Part shown: positions 44,064 through 54,102 of the stretch, in pieces
How positions within the stretch are numbered: the stretch's first letter is position 1
Layout: each line of letters opens with the position of its first letter
DNA from: JAGOUU01 sp964387745
Lineage (GTDB): Bacteria > Pseudomonadota > Gammaproteobacteria > JAGOUU01
Assembly (NCBI GenBank): GCA_964387745.1
Contig: CAYLXL010000002.1
Location: 16,305 to 80,304, forward strand
Direction of reading: 5' to 3'
DNA: 64,000 nucleotides
Made by a program: the position numbers and the translations under genes
The notes under the pieces: generated by a model
Told to the model about the DNA's origin: nothing
Seen by the model: only the letters and a program-made list of their open reading frames with translations
The model's database searches: none

Positions 44064-45440
44064 TCAAATCGGCATCCCCGGCATTCCTCCACCGAACCCA
44101 CCCAATTTAGATTGCATCATTTTCATAATGCCTGACATCCCTCCCTTCTTTGAGAATTTACGCATCATGGTCTGCATTTGATCGAATTGTTTTAATAATT
44201 TATTAATTTCCTGTATTGAGGTACCGCTACCAGAAGCAATACGTTTTTTACGTGATGCTTTGATAATCTCTGGATTTCTACGCTCTTGCACTGTCATAGA
44301 CCCTATAATAGCATCTATGCCTTTGAACATGTCATCATTAACTGCTGCTTTAGCTGCGGCAGGCAATTGCCCCATACCTGGCATTTTGTCCAAGATACTG
44401 CTCATCCCGCCCATGCTGGTCATTTGTTTAATTTGCTCACGAAAGTCCTCTAGATCAAAATTACCCTTATCTAGCTTTTTAGCAAATTTAGCAGCTTTTT
44501 CTTTATCTATTTTTTGCTCAGCTTCTTCAATTAAGCTTAACACGTCACCCATGCCTAAAATTCTTGAAGCAACGCGTTCTGGGTGAAATGGCTGCAGCGC
44601 GTCTGTTTTTTCACCAACACCCATAAACTTAATTGGCTTGCCAGTTATTTCCCTAATTGATAATGCCGCACCACCACGAGCGTCACCATCAGCTTTGGTA
44701 AGAATAATACCCGTTAAAGCTAAAGCATCGTTAAACGCCTTTGCCGTGTTAGCGGCATCCTGACCAGTCATACTGTCGACCACAAATAGGGTTTCCGTCG
44801 GCTGTAAGACATTGGCGAGCTCTTTGATTTCATTCATCATGGCGCTATCAACATGTAATCTACCGGCCGTATCAACAATCAAAACGTCCACAGCTTGTTG
44901 CTTAGCTGCAACTAAAGCTGATTTGGCGATATCAACTGGCTTTTGGCTGCTGTCGCTCGGAAAGAACATCAGCTGATTATCTTCTGCTAATATTTTTAAC
45001 TGTTCAATAGCAGCTGGCCTATATATATCAGCACTAACTAACATAACCTTTTTATTTTCACGTGCCTTTAGATACTTACCTAATTTTGCGCTTGTGGTTG
45101 TCTTACCAGAGCCCTGTAAACCAGCCATAAGCACGACCACTGGGGGCACAGCTTTTAAGTTTAACGTCTCATTAGCCTGCCCCATTAATAGAGTTAGCTC
45201 TTTTTTTACTAATTTAACTAAAGCCTGACCAGGAGATAAGCTTTTTAATACTTTTTGACCAATAGCTTTTTGTTTCACGTTCATGACAAACTTTTTGGTA
45301 ACAGCAAGGCTCACATCTGCATCTAACAAGGCATTATGAACATCATCCAGAGCAGATTTCATATTTTTCTCGGTCAGGCGCCCTCTGCCACTTAGGTCTC
45401 TTACTGTCTGTGATAATCTTTCTGTTAGGCTATTGAACAT
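44064..45440 (-). CDS. ffh: Signal recognition particle protein Ffh (SRP54)
   Basis: Ffh is the GTPase that binds 4.5S RNA and nascent membrane proteins. The N domain covers residues 1-90. The G domain has GLQGSGKTTTSAKL (about 107-120), SADIYRPAAIEQL, DTAGRLHVD and LTKADGDARGGAALS. The Met-rich M domain (about 300-458) has GMSSILDKMPGMGQLP and SGSGTSIQEINKLLKQF. The 458-residue length is normal. It lies upstream of rpsP, as in E. coli. Confidence 0.98.
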   Translation of the reverse strand: MFNSLTERLSQTVRDLSGRGRLTEKNMKSALDDVHNALLDADVSLAVTKKFVMNVKQKAIGQKVLKSLSPGQALVKLVKKELTLLMGQANETLNLKAVPPVVVLMAGLQGSGKTTTSAKLGKYLKARENKKVMLVSADIYRPAAIEQLKILAEDNQLMFFPSDSSQKPVDIAKSALVAAKQQAVDVLIVDTAGRLHVDSAMMNEIKELANVLQPTETLFVVDSMTGQDAANTAKAFNDALALTGIILTKADGDARGGAALSIREITGKPIKFMGVGEKTDALQPFHPERVASRILGMGDVLSLIEEAEQKIDKEKAAKFAKKLDKGNFDLEDFREQIKQMTSMGGMSSILDKMPGMGQLPAAAKAAVNDDMFKGIDAIIGSMTVQERRNPEIIKASRKKRIASGSGTSIQEINKLLKQFDQMQTMMRKFSKKGGMSGIMKMMQSKLGGFGGGMPGMPI

Positions 45441-45612
45441 AATTTAACATCCTGGGAAATTAAATAAATTAATCTCGGATTATACGTAAATCAGGCTATT
45501 TAAGCAAAAATAATAATTTCAGACTGTAGTATGTTTAAGTATGTTTAAGTTAGTAAAAATACGGTAAGCTTGAGTATTATAATTTTTAAAATCAAAGGGT
45601 AATCTAACTTTT

Positions 45613-46872
45613 GTGAATAACCAAGAAGCTCTTATCACCTTAATTATTTTAACCATCGCATCTGCTTTCTTCTCCAGTTCTGAAACAAGTATGATGGCTA
45701 TTAACAGGTACCGCTTAAAACATCTCGTAAAAAGCGGTAATCGTTCTGCCAAAAGAGTCTATAAGCTCTTAGCTAAACCAGACAAACTACTAGGAGTTTT
45801 ATTAATAGGTAATACTTTTGCCAACTTATTATTTTCATCAATTTTTACTCAATGGGCCATTACTACTTTTGGCGACTTAGACATACTCGGAAGCATTTTA
45901 CTAACTATAGTTTCATCATTAGTTTTGATGATCTTTGCTGAATCCACGCCAAAAACCTTTGCAGCTTTATACCCACAAAAAATAGCCCTTCCTGGTTCTT
46001 GGCTTATTAAATATTTATTAATTATTTTTTACCCGTGTGTATGGTTAGTAACATTTATTGGCAATAATTTATTAAGAATGATGGGGGTCCATGTGCCTTC
46101 TCATCATAAGCATAATGAAGCGTTATCTCATGAAGAGCTGAGAACCATCGTCCATGAAAGCGGCGAACATTTCCCAGCGAAAAATACCAATATGTTATTA
46201 AGATTATTAGATCTTAATTACACTAGCGTTGAAGATGTCATGATCCCACGCAGCGAAATCATGGCTATTGATTTAGAAAATGAAACTTGGTCACATATCC
46301 AAAAAGAACTTTTAAACTGGCCACACAGTCAAGTACTTTTCTATGCCGACGAAATTGATAATATCCAAGGCTACTTAGACATTAAAGATTTAATTAAACT
46401 CATTACTGATCAGCAATTAAATAAAACTAAATTAATTGAAAATCTTAAAGAAGTTTATTTTATCCCAGAAACGACTACACTAGCCTCGCAATTATTAAAT
46501 TTCCAAAATAGTCACAGAAAGTCTGGCTTAGTTGTTAACGAGTATGGTGATATCATGGGCTTTATCAGCCTGCAAGATATTCTTGAAGAAGTTGTTGGTG
46601 AATTCGATCAAGTTGAAAGTAATATTGCACCAGAGATTTCTAAAAAAAGTGATGGCAGTGTCCACATTGAAGGCGCAACTAGCGTTCGTGATATCAATCG
46701 TGAATTAAAATGGGAACTTCCAGAAGATGGCCCAAAAACTTTAAGTGGCTTAATTATTGAGCACTTGGAGCATATCCCTGAGCAGCCAATTTGTTTATTG
46801 ATTAATAACTATAAGATAGAAATTTTAAGCATCCAAAAAAATACTATAAAATTAGTTAAAATTTATCCGTAA
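45613..46872 (+). CDS. CNNM/CorB-type membrane protein with CBS and transporter-associated domains (YfjD-like)
   Basis: This 419-residue protein has an N-terminal DUF21 domain with three to four helices (residues 5-150; FSSSETSMMAINRYRLKHL, LIGNTFANLL, FAESTPKTFAALYP). A CBS pair (about 205-330; DVMIPRSEIMAIDLE, GLVVNEYGDIMGFISLQDILEEVVGEF) and a CorC_HlyC domain (about 345-415) follow. The family is linked to Mg2+/Co2+ handling. The start is GTG at 45613, placed directly before the first helix. It is divergent from ffh as in E. coli, where ypjD lies between. ypjD is absent here. Confidence 0.92.
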   Translation: MNNQEALITLIILTIASAFFSSSETSMMAINRYRLKHLVKSGNRSAKRVYKLLAKPDKLLGVLLIGNTFANLLFSSIFTQWAITTFGDLDILGSILLTIVSSLVLMIFAESTPKTFAALYPQKIALPGSWLIKYLLIIFYPCVWLVTFIGNNLLRMMGVHVPSHHKHNEALSHEELRTIVHESGEHFPAKNTNMLLRLLDLNYTSVEDVMIPRSEIMAIDLENETWSHIQKELLNWPHSQVLFYADEIDNIQGYLDIKDLIKLITDQQLNKTKLIENLKEVYFIPETTTLASQLLNFQNSHRKSGLVVNEYGDIMGFISLQDILEEVVGEFDQVESNIAPEISKKSDGSVHIEGATSVRDINRELKWELPEDGPKTLSGLIIEHLEHIPEQPICLLINNYKIEILSIQKNTIKLVKIYP

Positions 46873-47013
46873 AAGATTTTAATTACGGACCAACCAAAAT
46901 TATCTTGGCATATATCTATTTATATAATATGTTATATTTTTAAAGTCAGTGGAAATGTAGCTGATCACCATGATTTCATACAATAAATCATAAAATATAA
47001 TAAGGATGTTTAT

Positions 47014-48771
47014 ATGCCCAATACTATACATTTTGATGTAACCCCCGTGCCTAATCTTCAAGAACTTCACATAAAAATGCGCTTAACTAGTATAAAAAAA
47101 GAGCAAAAATTTTCTATGCCTGTTTGGGTGCCCGGACATTATAAACGTGACGACTTTTCTAAATATATTCTTGCAATGGCTGCCACTGCTGATGGCAAGC
47201 CAATAAAGTTAGATCAAACCTCAGCTTCTGAATGGCTGCTACCGCAGGATGCTGAAGAACTTGAAATTAGCTATATATATTTTTGCAATAAACTCACAGT
47301 AGAATCTGCTTACATGGATGATGAAATTTTCACCACAGATAGCGGTGCTATTTTTTTAAGAGCTCTCGACTATAATGCCAACTATACCATCAGTTTAAAT
47401 AGACCAAGCGGCGAAAAATTTAATACATGGCAATGCAGTACTGCTATGACGCCTATGGACGCCGAACTCCATCAATTCGGAACTTTTACAGCAAAAGACT
47501 ACGAAGAATTAATTGATCACCCTATTTTAATGGGCCAATTAGATATAGTTACTTTTGATGTAAATGGCGTCCCGCATGATCTCGTACTTGCTGGCGATCA
47601 TGACGCTGATAAACACGAACTGGCTCGCAAGCTCCAACTGATGTGTACTGCTCAAATGAACACTTTTCACGCAGATGCAAAACAATTATTTCCCCGCTAC
47701 ATGTTTAATACTATAGTCTCTGCATCAGGGTATGGCGGCTTAGAACACCGAGCAAGTACTAACTTACAAATACCAAGAAAAGATTTGTCTACCGATACTT
47801 TTATGTCACTCGCCAGCCATGAGTACTTTCACTTATGGAACGTAAAAAGATTTAAACCTGTAGAATTTGTTCCTTATGACTTTACTAAAGAATCCTATAC
47901 AACTTTGCTTTGGCTATCTGAAGGCTTTACTAGTTATTATATGTATCTCATGCTATTAAGGGCACAAATAAATGACGCCAATACTTTTTTAACCAACATT
48001 GCCAAAACTATATCTGGGCTGAAAAGAACTCCAGGTAGATTCCGTCAAACTTTAGAACAATCCAGTTTGGAAGCCTGGACTAAATTTTATCAAAGAGACG
48101 AAAACACACCTAATACTTGTATAAGTTATTACACTAAAGGTGCATTGACTGGCTTAATTGTCGATTTAAGTTTACGTTACAAAACTGATGGACGTGTGAC
48201 TTTAGATGATGTCATGCGCAAGCTGTGGCAGGATTTTGGCTTAAAAAATATTGGTCTTAAAAAAGGTGATTTCGAACGTGTCTGTATGGAATTATCCGGA
48301 AGTGATCTAGCACCTTTATTTGAACATTTACTAAATAGTACCGATGATTTCAATTTTGTCGAATTATTCAAACAATTTGCTATTGATTGCAGTTTCATGC
48401 AAAGTGCCGAACAAAAAGCTTGGTGGGAAACAGAAGCATGGCTAGGATTTAATACTATCACTAAAAGCGACCCTCCAGAAATCAGCACAGTTTATGACAA
48501 CGGTCCGGCAAAAACTAGCGGGCTTATTAGTGGAGACAAAATTAGTAAAATTGATGGTAAGCCGCCAGAACTAAAAGATGGCAAACTAGTCACTGATTCT
48601 TTATTGGTAGGAAAACCTGTCATTATAGAATACACACGAAAACGTGATGAACGATTACGAACTGCTCTTGTTACGCCTGCTTTTAAACCAGCTACAGAAT
48701 GTACTTTGATTCCATCATTAGTTGCAGATTCTGCAGCTATAGAAAGGCGTGATAAATGGTTGGGTTTATAA
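47014..48771 (+). CDS. M61-family glycyl aminopeptidase with PDZ domain
   Basis: This 585-residue metallopeptidase has a zinc site ASHEYFHLWNVKR (HExxH, near residue 269) and the third ligand Glu in LWLSEGFTSYYMY. A C-terminal PDZ-like domain (GPAKTSGLISGDKISKIDG, about 495-550) is present. M61 enzymes are related to M1 aminopeptidases and prefer N-terminal Gly/Ala. No signal peptide is visible, so it is likely cytoplasmic. The start has AAGGA upstream. It is a single gene, ended by a clear terminator. Confidence 0.93.
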   Translation: MPNTIHFDVTPVPNLQELHIKMRLTSIKKEQKFSMPVWVPGHYKRDDFSKYILAMAATADGKPIKLDQTSASEWLLPQDAEELEISYIYFCNKLTVESAYMDDEIFTTDSGAIFLRALDYNANYTISLNRPSGEKFNTWQCSTAMTPMDAELHQFGTFTAKDYEELIDHPILMGQLDIVTFDVNGVPHDLVLAGDHDADKHELARKLQLMCTAQMNTFHADAKQLFPRYMFNTIVSASGYGGLEHRASTNLQIPRKDLSTDTFMSLASHEYFHLWNVKRFKPVEFVPYDFTKESYTTLLWLSEGFTSYYMYLMLLRAQINDANTFLTNIAKTISGLKRTPGRFRQTLEQSSLEAWTKFYQRDENTPNTCISYYTKGALTGLIVDLSLRYKTDGRVTLDDVMRKLWQDFGLKNIGLKKGDFERVCMELSGSDLAPLFEHLLNSTDDFNFVELFKQFAIDCSFMQSAEQKAWWETEAWLGFNTITKSDPPEISTVYDNGPAKTSGLISGDKISKIDGKPPELKDGKLVTDSLLVGKPVIIEYTRKRDERLRTALVTPAFKPATECTLIPSLVADSAAIERRDKWLGL

Positions 48772-48799
48772 TTACTCTCTTCTCGATAGGAACATGAAC

Positions 48800-48832
48800 T
48801 GGGTTCTGAAACTAGAACCCATTAATTTTTTA
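48800..48832 (+). terminator. Terminator after the M61 peptidase
   Basis: The stem TGGGTTCT (48800-48807) pairs with AGAACCCA (48814-48821), with a 6-nt loop, followed by TTAATTTTTTA. It is also 3' of the convergent small exported-protein gene. Confidence 0.88.
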
Positions 48833-48865
48833 TAAGCATCTGGTATGTTTAAAGACTGTCACGGA

Positions 48866-49198
48866 TTAATTATAGACAGTTATGGCATCTAAACTGCCAA
48901 CAATATTCGCTTGAATCATCACTTTTTTATTAGCAATCATAGCCATGTTAGCGACGTCTAATAATTGTTGATAATTGTAATTAAAAGCACCATTAGCTCT
49001 GCGCCACATACAAACTTCTTTGTATTTTGCGTCATTGACGCAGATAGTAAAGCCAGGTTCTTGGTTATTCTCATTAGAGACAGTAAGTTTAGTAATAGGA
49101 CCTTGTGCCTTGTCAACGTCCATTGCCACAGCCTGCGCAGCTAAAAGAGTTGAAGTCAATATAGTAGTAATAAAAATAGATTTCAGATATCTAAACAT
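48866..49198 (-). CDS. Small exported protein of unknown function
   Basis: This 110-residue protein has a clear signal peptide, cleaved after AVA (near residue 25). The mature part of about 85 residues has two cysteines (in FTICVND and EVCMWRR), able to form one disulfide, and ends in a predicted beta-rich region. The layout of cysteines and following YNYQQLLDVANMA recalls small OB-fold toxin B subunits such as SubB, but the match is weak and by eye only. A Shine-Dalgarno GGAGG precedes the ATG. It is a single gene. Confidence 0.7.
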   Translation of the reverse strand: MFRYLKSIFITTILTSTLLAAQAVAMDVDKAQGPITKLTVSNENNQEPGFTICVNDAKYKEVCMWRRANGAFNYNYQQLLDVANMAMIANKKVMIQANIVGSLDAITVYN

Positions 49199-49294
49199 GC
49201 TAACCTCCTGATTTCTATAGCATGAACTAACGCTATGCGATTATTCTATTATTCTACTATTCTATCATTTTATTAGCAAACTGTCTTAAGATAA

Positions 49295-51025
49295 TCAAGA
49301 TAAAAGCTTAAGCGGCAAATACTCGGGCGTCCATAATTTAGCCTTTATTCGAGTATCAACTTCTTCTGCAGAAACTGGTTTTGCTACGCCATCTTGAATA
49401 GCCTGCATTGCAACTGCTTTTGCAATTTTTTGTGAAATCACATAGGCATCTTTCAATCGCGGTAATAATGGCGCAGTTGGATCTTGTAAAATTGGCGCAT
49501 TGTCACTTAAAACTTCACAAGCAGCCCAAATCATATTGTCTGTTACGACTGTTGGTTTAACCGCACAAATACCTAAGCCTATCCCAGGAAATACTAGAGC
49601 ATTATTACTTTGTGCTATTTCATATGTTCTATTATTATAAGTAATTGGCTGAAATGGACTACCTGTAGCAATTAAAGCCTTACCATTAGTCCAGGCTACT
49701 AAGTCTTTTGGGCTAGCCTCACAACGCTCTGGTGGATTAGATAGAGGCAAAATAATTGGTCTGGTATTTTTATTTTTTAAATGCTCAACCATACGTGTAA
49801 CTATACTTTCTGAAAAAGCACCGCTTACAGCTGAACAACCAATTAATACCGTCGGCTGAACATTTTCGATTACATCATACAAGCTTATGTGATTCTTTTG
49901 AACACATTGCCAATTTTGTACTTCTTGCGAATTGCGACAATAAGGCTTTTGGAAAAAAATAATTTCTGGGGAATTATCGAGTAACAAACCATGACGGTCA
50001 ACCAACCAGAATTTTGAATAAGCCTCAGCTTCGCTTAAACCTGAGCTGACTAAGGCTCTAAATATTTGATCAGCAATACCAACACCAGCACTACCTGCGC
50101 CAAAAATAACAATTTTTTGATCACTTAATTTTTGTCGATTGGTTTTAACCCCAGCTAACACGGTGGCACAGGCAACTGCCCCAGTGCCTTGAATGTCATC
50201 ATTGAAACTACAAATCTTATCTACATAGGTATCGAGAATTTTTCTTGCATTGTCACGACCAAAATCCTCCCAATGTAAAAACACATCAGGAATATTTTTT
50301 TTAACTGCGGTCACAAACATCTCAATAAACTCATCATATTCTGCCCCAGTAATCCGCGGCTGACGCCAGCCTAAATACATTGGGTCATTTAATAACGCTT
50401 CATTATTTGTACCAACATCTAAAAATACAGGTAGAGTAAAGCCCGGGAATAAGCCGCCACAAATAGTGTAAACCATAAGTTTAGCAATGGTAATGTCCAT
50501 GCCTCCCACGCCCTGATCGCCAATACCCAAGACTCGCTCACCGTCACTTGCAACAATGATATCGATCATCGGATGAGTACGGTTAGCTAAAATCTCTGGG
50601 ATTTTATGTCTATCAGGATAAGCGATATATAATCCTCGAGGCGCTCGAAACTCACTGCTATACCGTTGTACGGCCGTCCCAACTATAGGTGTATATATTA
50701 CGGGCAACAATTCTTCAGTATATATAGAACATAACTTATAAAATAATGTCTCATTTTGATTAAGAACGCTATTTAGATATATATTTTTATTTAAATTATT
50801 ATCATAACGCTGTAATTGGTCATAAGATCTTTTGACCTGATCATCTAACGTCTCAATGCGATAAGGTAATTTACCCAAAATCTTGAATTCTTCACGTTCT
50901 GCATAAGTAAAAGCAGTGCCCTTATTAAGCACCCCGCTATTTAATAAACTTTTGCCAGTCAAGCTAGTCTCTAGATACTTAAAACCAGTCTTAGGATCGA
51001 AATTGAGTTTAAAATTGCTTTTCAT
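49295..51025 (-). CDS. maeA: NAD-dependent malic enzyme (SfcA/MaeA type)
   Basis: This enzyme oxidatively decarboxylates malate to pyruvate. The 576 residues match E. coli MaeA (565). Motifs are EELLPVIYTPIVGTAVQ, RGLYIAYPDR, VVASD-like IIVASDGERVLGIGDQG, FNDDIQGTGAVACATVLAG and the NAD-binding IFGAGSAGVGIADQI. Late conserved LPLSNPPERCEASPKD and FPGIGLGICAVKP are present. It lies 17 bp after manC on the same strand, so the two may be cotranscribed. Confidence 0.96.
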   Translation of the reverse strand: MKSNFKLNFDPKTGFKYLETSLTGKSLLNSGVLNKGTAFTYAEREEFKILGKLPYRIETLDDQVKRSYDQLQRYDNNLNKNIYLNSVLNQNETLFYKLCSIYTEELLPVIYTPIVGTAVQRYSSEFRAPRGLYIAYPDRHKIPEILANRTHPMIDIIVASDGERVLGIGDQGVGGMDITIAKLMVYTICGGLFPGFTLPVFLDVGTNNEALLNDPMYLGWRQPRITGAEYDEFIEMFVTAVKKNIPDVFLHWEDFGRDNARKILDTYVDKICSFNDDIQGTGAVACATVLAGVKTNRQKLSDQKIVIFGAGSAGVGIADQIFRALVSSGLSEAEAYSKFWLVDRHGLLLDNSPEIIFFQKPYCRNSQEVQNWQCVQKNHISLYDVIENVQPTVLIGCSAVSGAFSESIVTRMVEHLKNKNTRPIILPLSNPPERCEASPKDLVAWTNGKALIATGSPFQPITYNNRTYEIAQSNNALVFPGIGLGICAVKPTVVTDNMIWAACEVLSDNAPILQDPTAPLLPRLKDAYVISQKIAKAVAMQAIQDGVAKPVSAEEVDTRIKAKLWTPEYLPLKLLS

Positions 51026-51042
51026 GATGATGGATTATAATA

Positions 51043-52521
51043 TCACTTAACACGCCCGTAATTATCTTGATAGCGTATAATATCATCTTCACCCAAATAG
51101 TCACCTGTTTGGACTTCAATAATAATCAAATGTTCAGTTTTAGATGGATTACTAATTCTATGCTTCACACCCACAGGTATCGAGATCGTATCATTGACCT
51201 TAAGATCAAGCTTCTCAGTATCCCTAATAATCTCAGCCTGCCCCCTAACAATAACCCAATGTTCTGAGCGATGGCCATGTTCTTGTAAAGACATAGCTGC
51301 ACCTGGTTTAACAATGAGTTTTTTTACTTTGTAACCCTCGTTGTCATTAAGAATAATATATTCACCCCATGGTCTATGGACATGGCTATGTTCTAAAAAT
51401 TCTTTTTTATTCTCTAAAATAGAGTTTTCTACAATATTCCGAAGATTTTGCGAGTTGTCTAAAGATGTAACTAAGACAGCGTCAGGTGTTTCTATCACAC
51501 TTAAGTTTTCCACATCGGCTACAACGATTAATCTACTATCAGAACGAAGATAGCAATTATCAACATTATCGTTATAAATAACATTTCCCATAACTACATT
51601 ATTATTAGAATCTTTATTCGATTGCTGCCAGACGCCATGCCAGCATCCCACATCTGACCATTCACCATCATATTTTGCAACTACCATACTTGGAACATTT
51701 TGCATAATCGCATAGTCTATAGATATGGGCTGTATTTTTTCAAAATATTTATTATCAAACCCAATAAACTCATGGTCGCTTGCTTGAGTACTTATCGTAT
51801 CTTGACATATCCGTAATAATTCTGGTTGAAACTCTGCACATAACTCTAAAAATAATTCTGAACGGAACATAAACATTCCGCTATTCCAAAAACAATCCTG
51901 TGATTCAATTAATTTTTCTGCCACATGTAGTTTTGGCTTTTCAATAAATCTTTTTACATTAAAACATTCATTTCCTAAATTATGAGTAAGATCAGCATTA
52001 ACATAACCATAAGCAATTTCTGGGTACCGTGGTGTAATACCAAAAGTTACTATATTATTTTGGGTATATTTTTCTGCCTCACTTACTCTTTGCAAAAAAT
52101 ATTTATTATCCGACATATAATGATCAGATGGTAAAACTAAAATATTGGCGTTTTTATATCTATTAGCTATATATAATACTGCTAATATAATTGCCGCTGC
52201 TGTATCTTTGCGCATTGGCTCTAAAATAATCTCTTCAGGTGTAATATTTAACTCGCGACACTGATCAGCGACCAGAAATCTATGCTCGCTATCACAAACT
52301 AAAATGGGATCATGCGTAAATGGATTGATGTTATGAGATGCATTTTCACGGTTACAACGTAAAATAGTTTGTTGCAATAGGCTTTTGGAAATAAGATTTT
52401 GCAGGGTCGCATCGCCTATGCGATCATCGATTAACGGCATAAAATGCTTAGGTTTAGACTTGCGTGATAACGGCCACAGTCTGGATCCTACACCGCCACT
52501 TAATATTACTGGAATCAGCAT
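51043..52521 (-). CDS. manC: Mannose-1-phosphate guanylyltransferase/mannose-6-phosphate isomerase
   Basis: This is a bifunctional type II enzyme of 492 residues making GDP-mannose. The N-terminal nucleotidyltransferase starts VILSGGVGSRLWPLSRKSKPKHF, with LPSDHYMSD and RFIEKPKLHVAEKL. The C-terminal cupin PMI domain (about 365-492) has RPWGEYIILNDNEGYKVKKL, SLQEHGHRSEHWVIVRG and IPVGVKHRISNP. It implies a mannose- or fucose-containing glycan. No glycosyltransferase cluster is adjacent. Confidence 0.96.
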   Translation of the reverse strand: MLIPVILSGGVGSRLWPLSRKSKPKHFMPLIDDRIGDATLQNLISKSLLQQTILRCNRENASHNINPFTHDPILVCDSEHRFLVADQCRELNITPEEIILEPMRKDTAAAIILAVLYIANRYKNANILVLPSDHYMSDNKYFLQRVSEAEKYTQNNIVTFGITPRYPEIAYGYVNADLTHNLGNECFNVKRFIEKPKLHVAEKLIESQDCFWNSGMFMFRSELFLELCAEFQPELLRICQDTISTQASDHEFIGFDNKYFEKIQPISIDYAIMQNVPSMVVAKYDGEWSDVGCWHGVWQQSNKDSNNNVVMGNVIYNDNVDNCYLRSDSRLIVVADVENLSVIETPDAVLVTSLDNSQNLRNIVENSILENKKEFLEHSHVHRPWGEYIILNDNEGYKVKKLIVKPGAAMSLQEHGHRSEHWVIVRGQAEIIRDTEKLDLKVNDTISIPVGVKHRISNPSKTEHLIIIEVQTGDYLGEDDIIRYQDNYGRVK

Positions 52522-52684
52522 ATTAAACCTATATTTATTTTGTCGATTTGTTATTATTATTTTTTATATTTATAATAAATATTTTATATGACGCGTACTA
52601 TATTGCGCATATAATATAGTTTAGTATCATTCTAAAATATTTACATAACATTTATACAAGGCTGTATACAGCATAGGGATTTCA
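52522..52684. other. AT-rich divergent spacer between manC and the aminotransferase gene
   Basis: This 163-bp, very AT-rich spacer separates two divergent genes and should hold both promoters. I see TATAAT-like runs but cannot choose a start with confidence. Confidence 0.3.
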
Positions 52685-53860
52685 ATGTCTTATTTAATGG
52701 CTACTTATAACCCTCTACCTATATCGTTTACTAAAGGCGAAGGCAGCTGGCTAATAGACAAAGATAATAATAAATACTTAGATGCTCTAGGTGGCATTGC
52801 TGTATCGTCTATTGGCCACAGCCATCCTAATCTAGTAAAAGCGATCAAAGAGCAGGCTGATAAATTACTGCATTTATCTAATGTGGTAATGATTCCAGAG
52901 CAAAATATCTTAGCTGAAAAATTATGTAAATTATCTGGTATGGATCAGGCGTTCTTTTGTAATAGTGGCGCAGAAGCTAACGAATGCGCCATCAAATTAG
53001 CACGGATGTTCGGCCATAAAAATAATATTGAGAATCCACAAATTATCGTAACCGATAAGTCTTTTCATGGCAGAACATTGGCTACTATTTCTGCTAGCGG
53101 TAATCGTAAAATCCAAGCTGGTTTTGAACCATTAGTGCAAGGCTTTATTCGTGTGCCCTATAATGATCTGCCCGCTGTGCGTGAAATTGCCAAACACAAT
53201 AAAAATATAGTGGCTATTTTTTTAGAACCCGTTCAAGGCGAAGGCGGGGTTAATATTCCCAATCAAGACTACCTACCAGGCCTCAAACAAATCTGTAGTG
53301 AAAATAATTGGCTGTTTATGCTCGATGAAGTTCAAAGTGGTATAGGTCGTACAGGTAAATGGTTTGGTTTTCAGCACTATAAGAATTTAATTCCTGATGT
53401 TATTACTTTAGCTAAAGGTCTAGGTGGTGGTATTCCGATTGCTGCTTGTGTAGCTGCGGGAGCAGCGAAAGATTTATTTCAATTTGGTAACCATGGTACG
53501 ACTTTTGGCGGCAATCCTTTATGTTGTCATGCCTCTTCAGCTGTACTAGATACCATAGAGGCAGAGAAACTTTGTGATAACTCAGCCAAACTTGGTGATA
53601 AACTTTTGGCTATGTTAAAAGATAAGTTAAGTAATTTACCTCAAGTAGTAAATATTCGTGGTCAAGGCTTATGGGTAGGAATAGAATTAAACCGACCTTG
53701 CCGTGAAATTTTAGATATAGCTCTAAAGCATAAAATATTATTCAGCATTACAGCTTTGAATACTATTCGTTTAGCGCCGCCACTAAATATTACTGCACAG
53801 GAAATAGATATCTTAGTAGATAAACTATTTACAATTATTGCTGAGTATGGTCAATCATAG
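52685..53860 (+). CDS. argD: Acetylornithine/succinylornithine-type aminotransferase (class III PLP)
   Basis: This 391-residue PLP enzyme has LDALGGIAVSSIGHSHP (N-terminal), FFCNSGAEANECAIKLAR (PLP phosphate), FHGRTLATISASGN, FLEPVQGEGGVN, LDEVQSGIGRTGKWF and the PLP lysine in ITLAKGLGGGIPIAA. The C-terminal NIRGQGLWVGIEL is typical of ArgD. No other arginine genes are nearby, so it may serve DapC (succinyl-DAP) instead, feeding DAP to MurE. That alternative is inference. Confidence 0.88.
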   Translation: MSYLMATYNPLPISFTKGEGSWLIDKDNNKYLDALGGIAVSSIGHSHPNLVKAIKEQADKLLHLSNVVMIPEQNILAEKLCKLSGMDQAFFCNSGAEANECAIKLARMFGHKNNIENPQIIVTDKSFHGRTLATISASGNRKIQAGFEPLVQGFIRVPYNDLPAVREIAKHNKNIVAIFLEPVQGEGGVNIPNQDYLPGLKQICSENNWLFMLDEVQSGIGRTGKWFGFQHYKNLIPDVITLAKGLGGGIPIAACVAAGAAKDLFQFGNHGTTFGGNPLCCHASSAVLDTIEAEKLCDNSAKLGDKLLAMLKDKLSNLPQVVNIRGQGLWVGIELNRPCREILDIALKHKILFSITALNTIRLAPPLNITAQEIDILVDKLFTIIAEYGQS

Positions 53861-53867
53861 TCGCACA

Positions 53868-53907
53868 TCAGGGCCGCGCGGGGCTATCCCGCAGCGCACG
53901 GCTCTGC
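53868..53907. repeat. GC-rich imperfect palindrome after argD
   Basis: An approximate 38-bp palindrome CAGGGCCGCGCGGG...CCCGCAGCGCACGGCTCTG folds into a strong stem with loop GCTAT. It lies just after the argD stop. It is much GC-richer than the flanks and has no good T-run, so it may be a terminator or a dispersed palindromic repeat. Confidence 0.5.
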
Positions 53908-54022
53908 TATCTTTTATTCATTCTGTAACAAAACTAACATCTACAAAAAATAATTTTTAAAAATTTTTTTTCATAATTTTTTATTATTCACCAACTCGTT
54001 GAAAGACAAAAAACAATTCCAC

Positions 54023-54086
54023 TTATCCACGTTTATCTACACGATATACAGGATGCTTTCACATCTTTTCCACAGACTTATCCACT
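54023..54086 (+). promoter_or_regulatory. Cluster of four DnaA-box-like sites upstream of nrdAB
   Basis: Four same-strand matches of 8/9 to TTATCCACA lie within 64 bp: TTATCCACG (54023-54031), TTATCTACA (54033-54041), TTTTCCACA (54066-54074) and TTATCCACT (54078-54086). An inverted fifth (TGTGGAGAA, 54298-54306) overlaps the nrdA leader. A very AT-rich block (about 53940-53990) precedes them. DnaA control of nrdAB is known in E. coli. Confidence 0.65.
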
Positions 54087-54102
54087 TGCAATTTCAAGGG
54101 AA

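Noticed and set aside
45529..45550. Tandem AGTATGTTTA repeat upstream of the CorB-like gene as an operator
   Set aside because: Only two copies in very AT-rich DNA; chance occurrence is likely.
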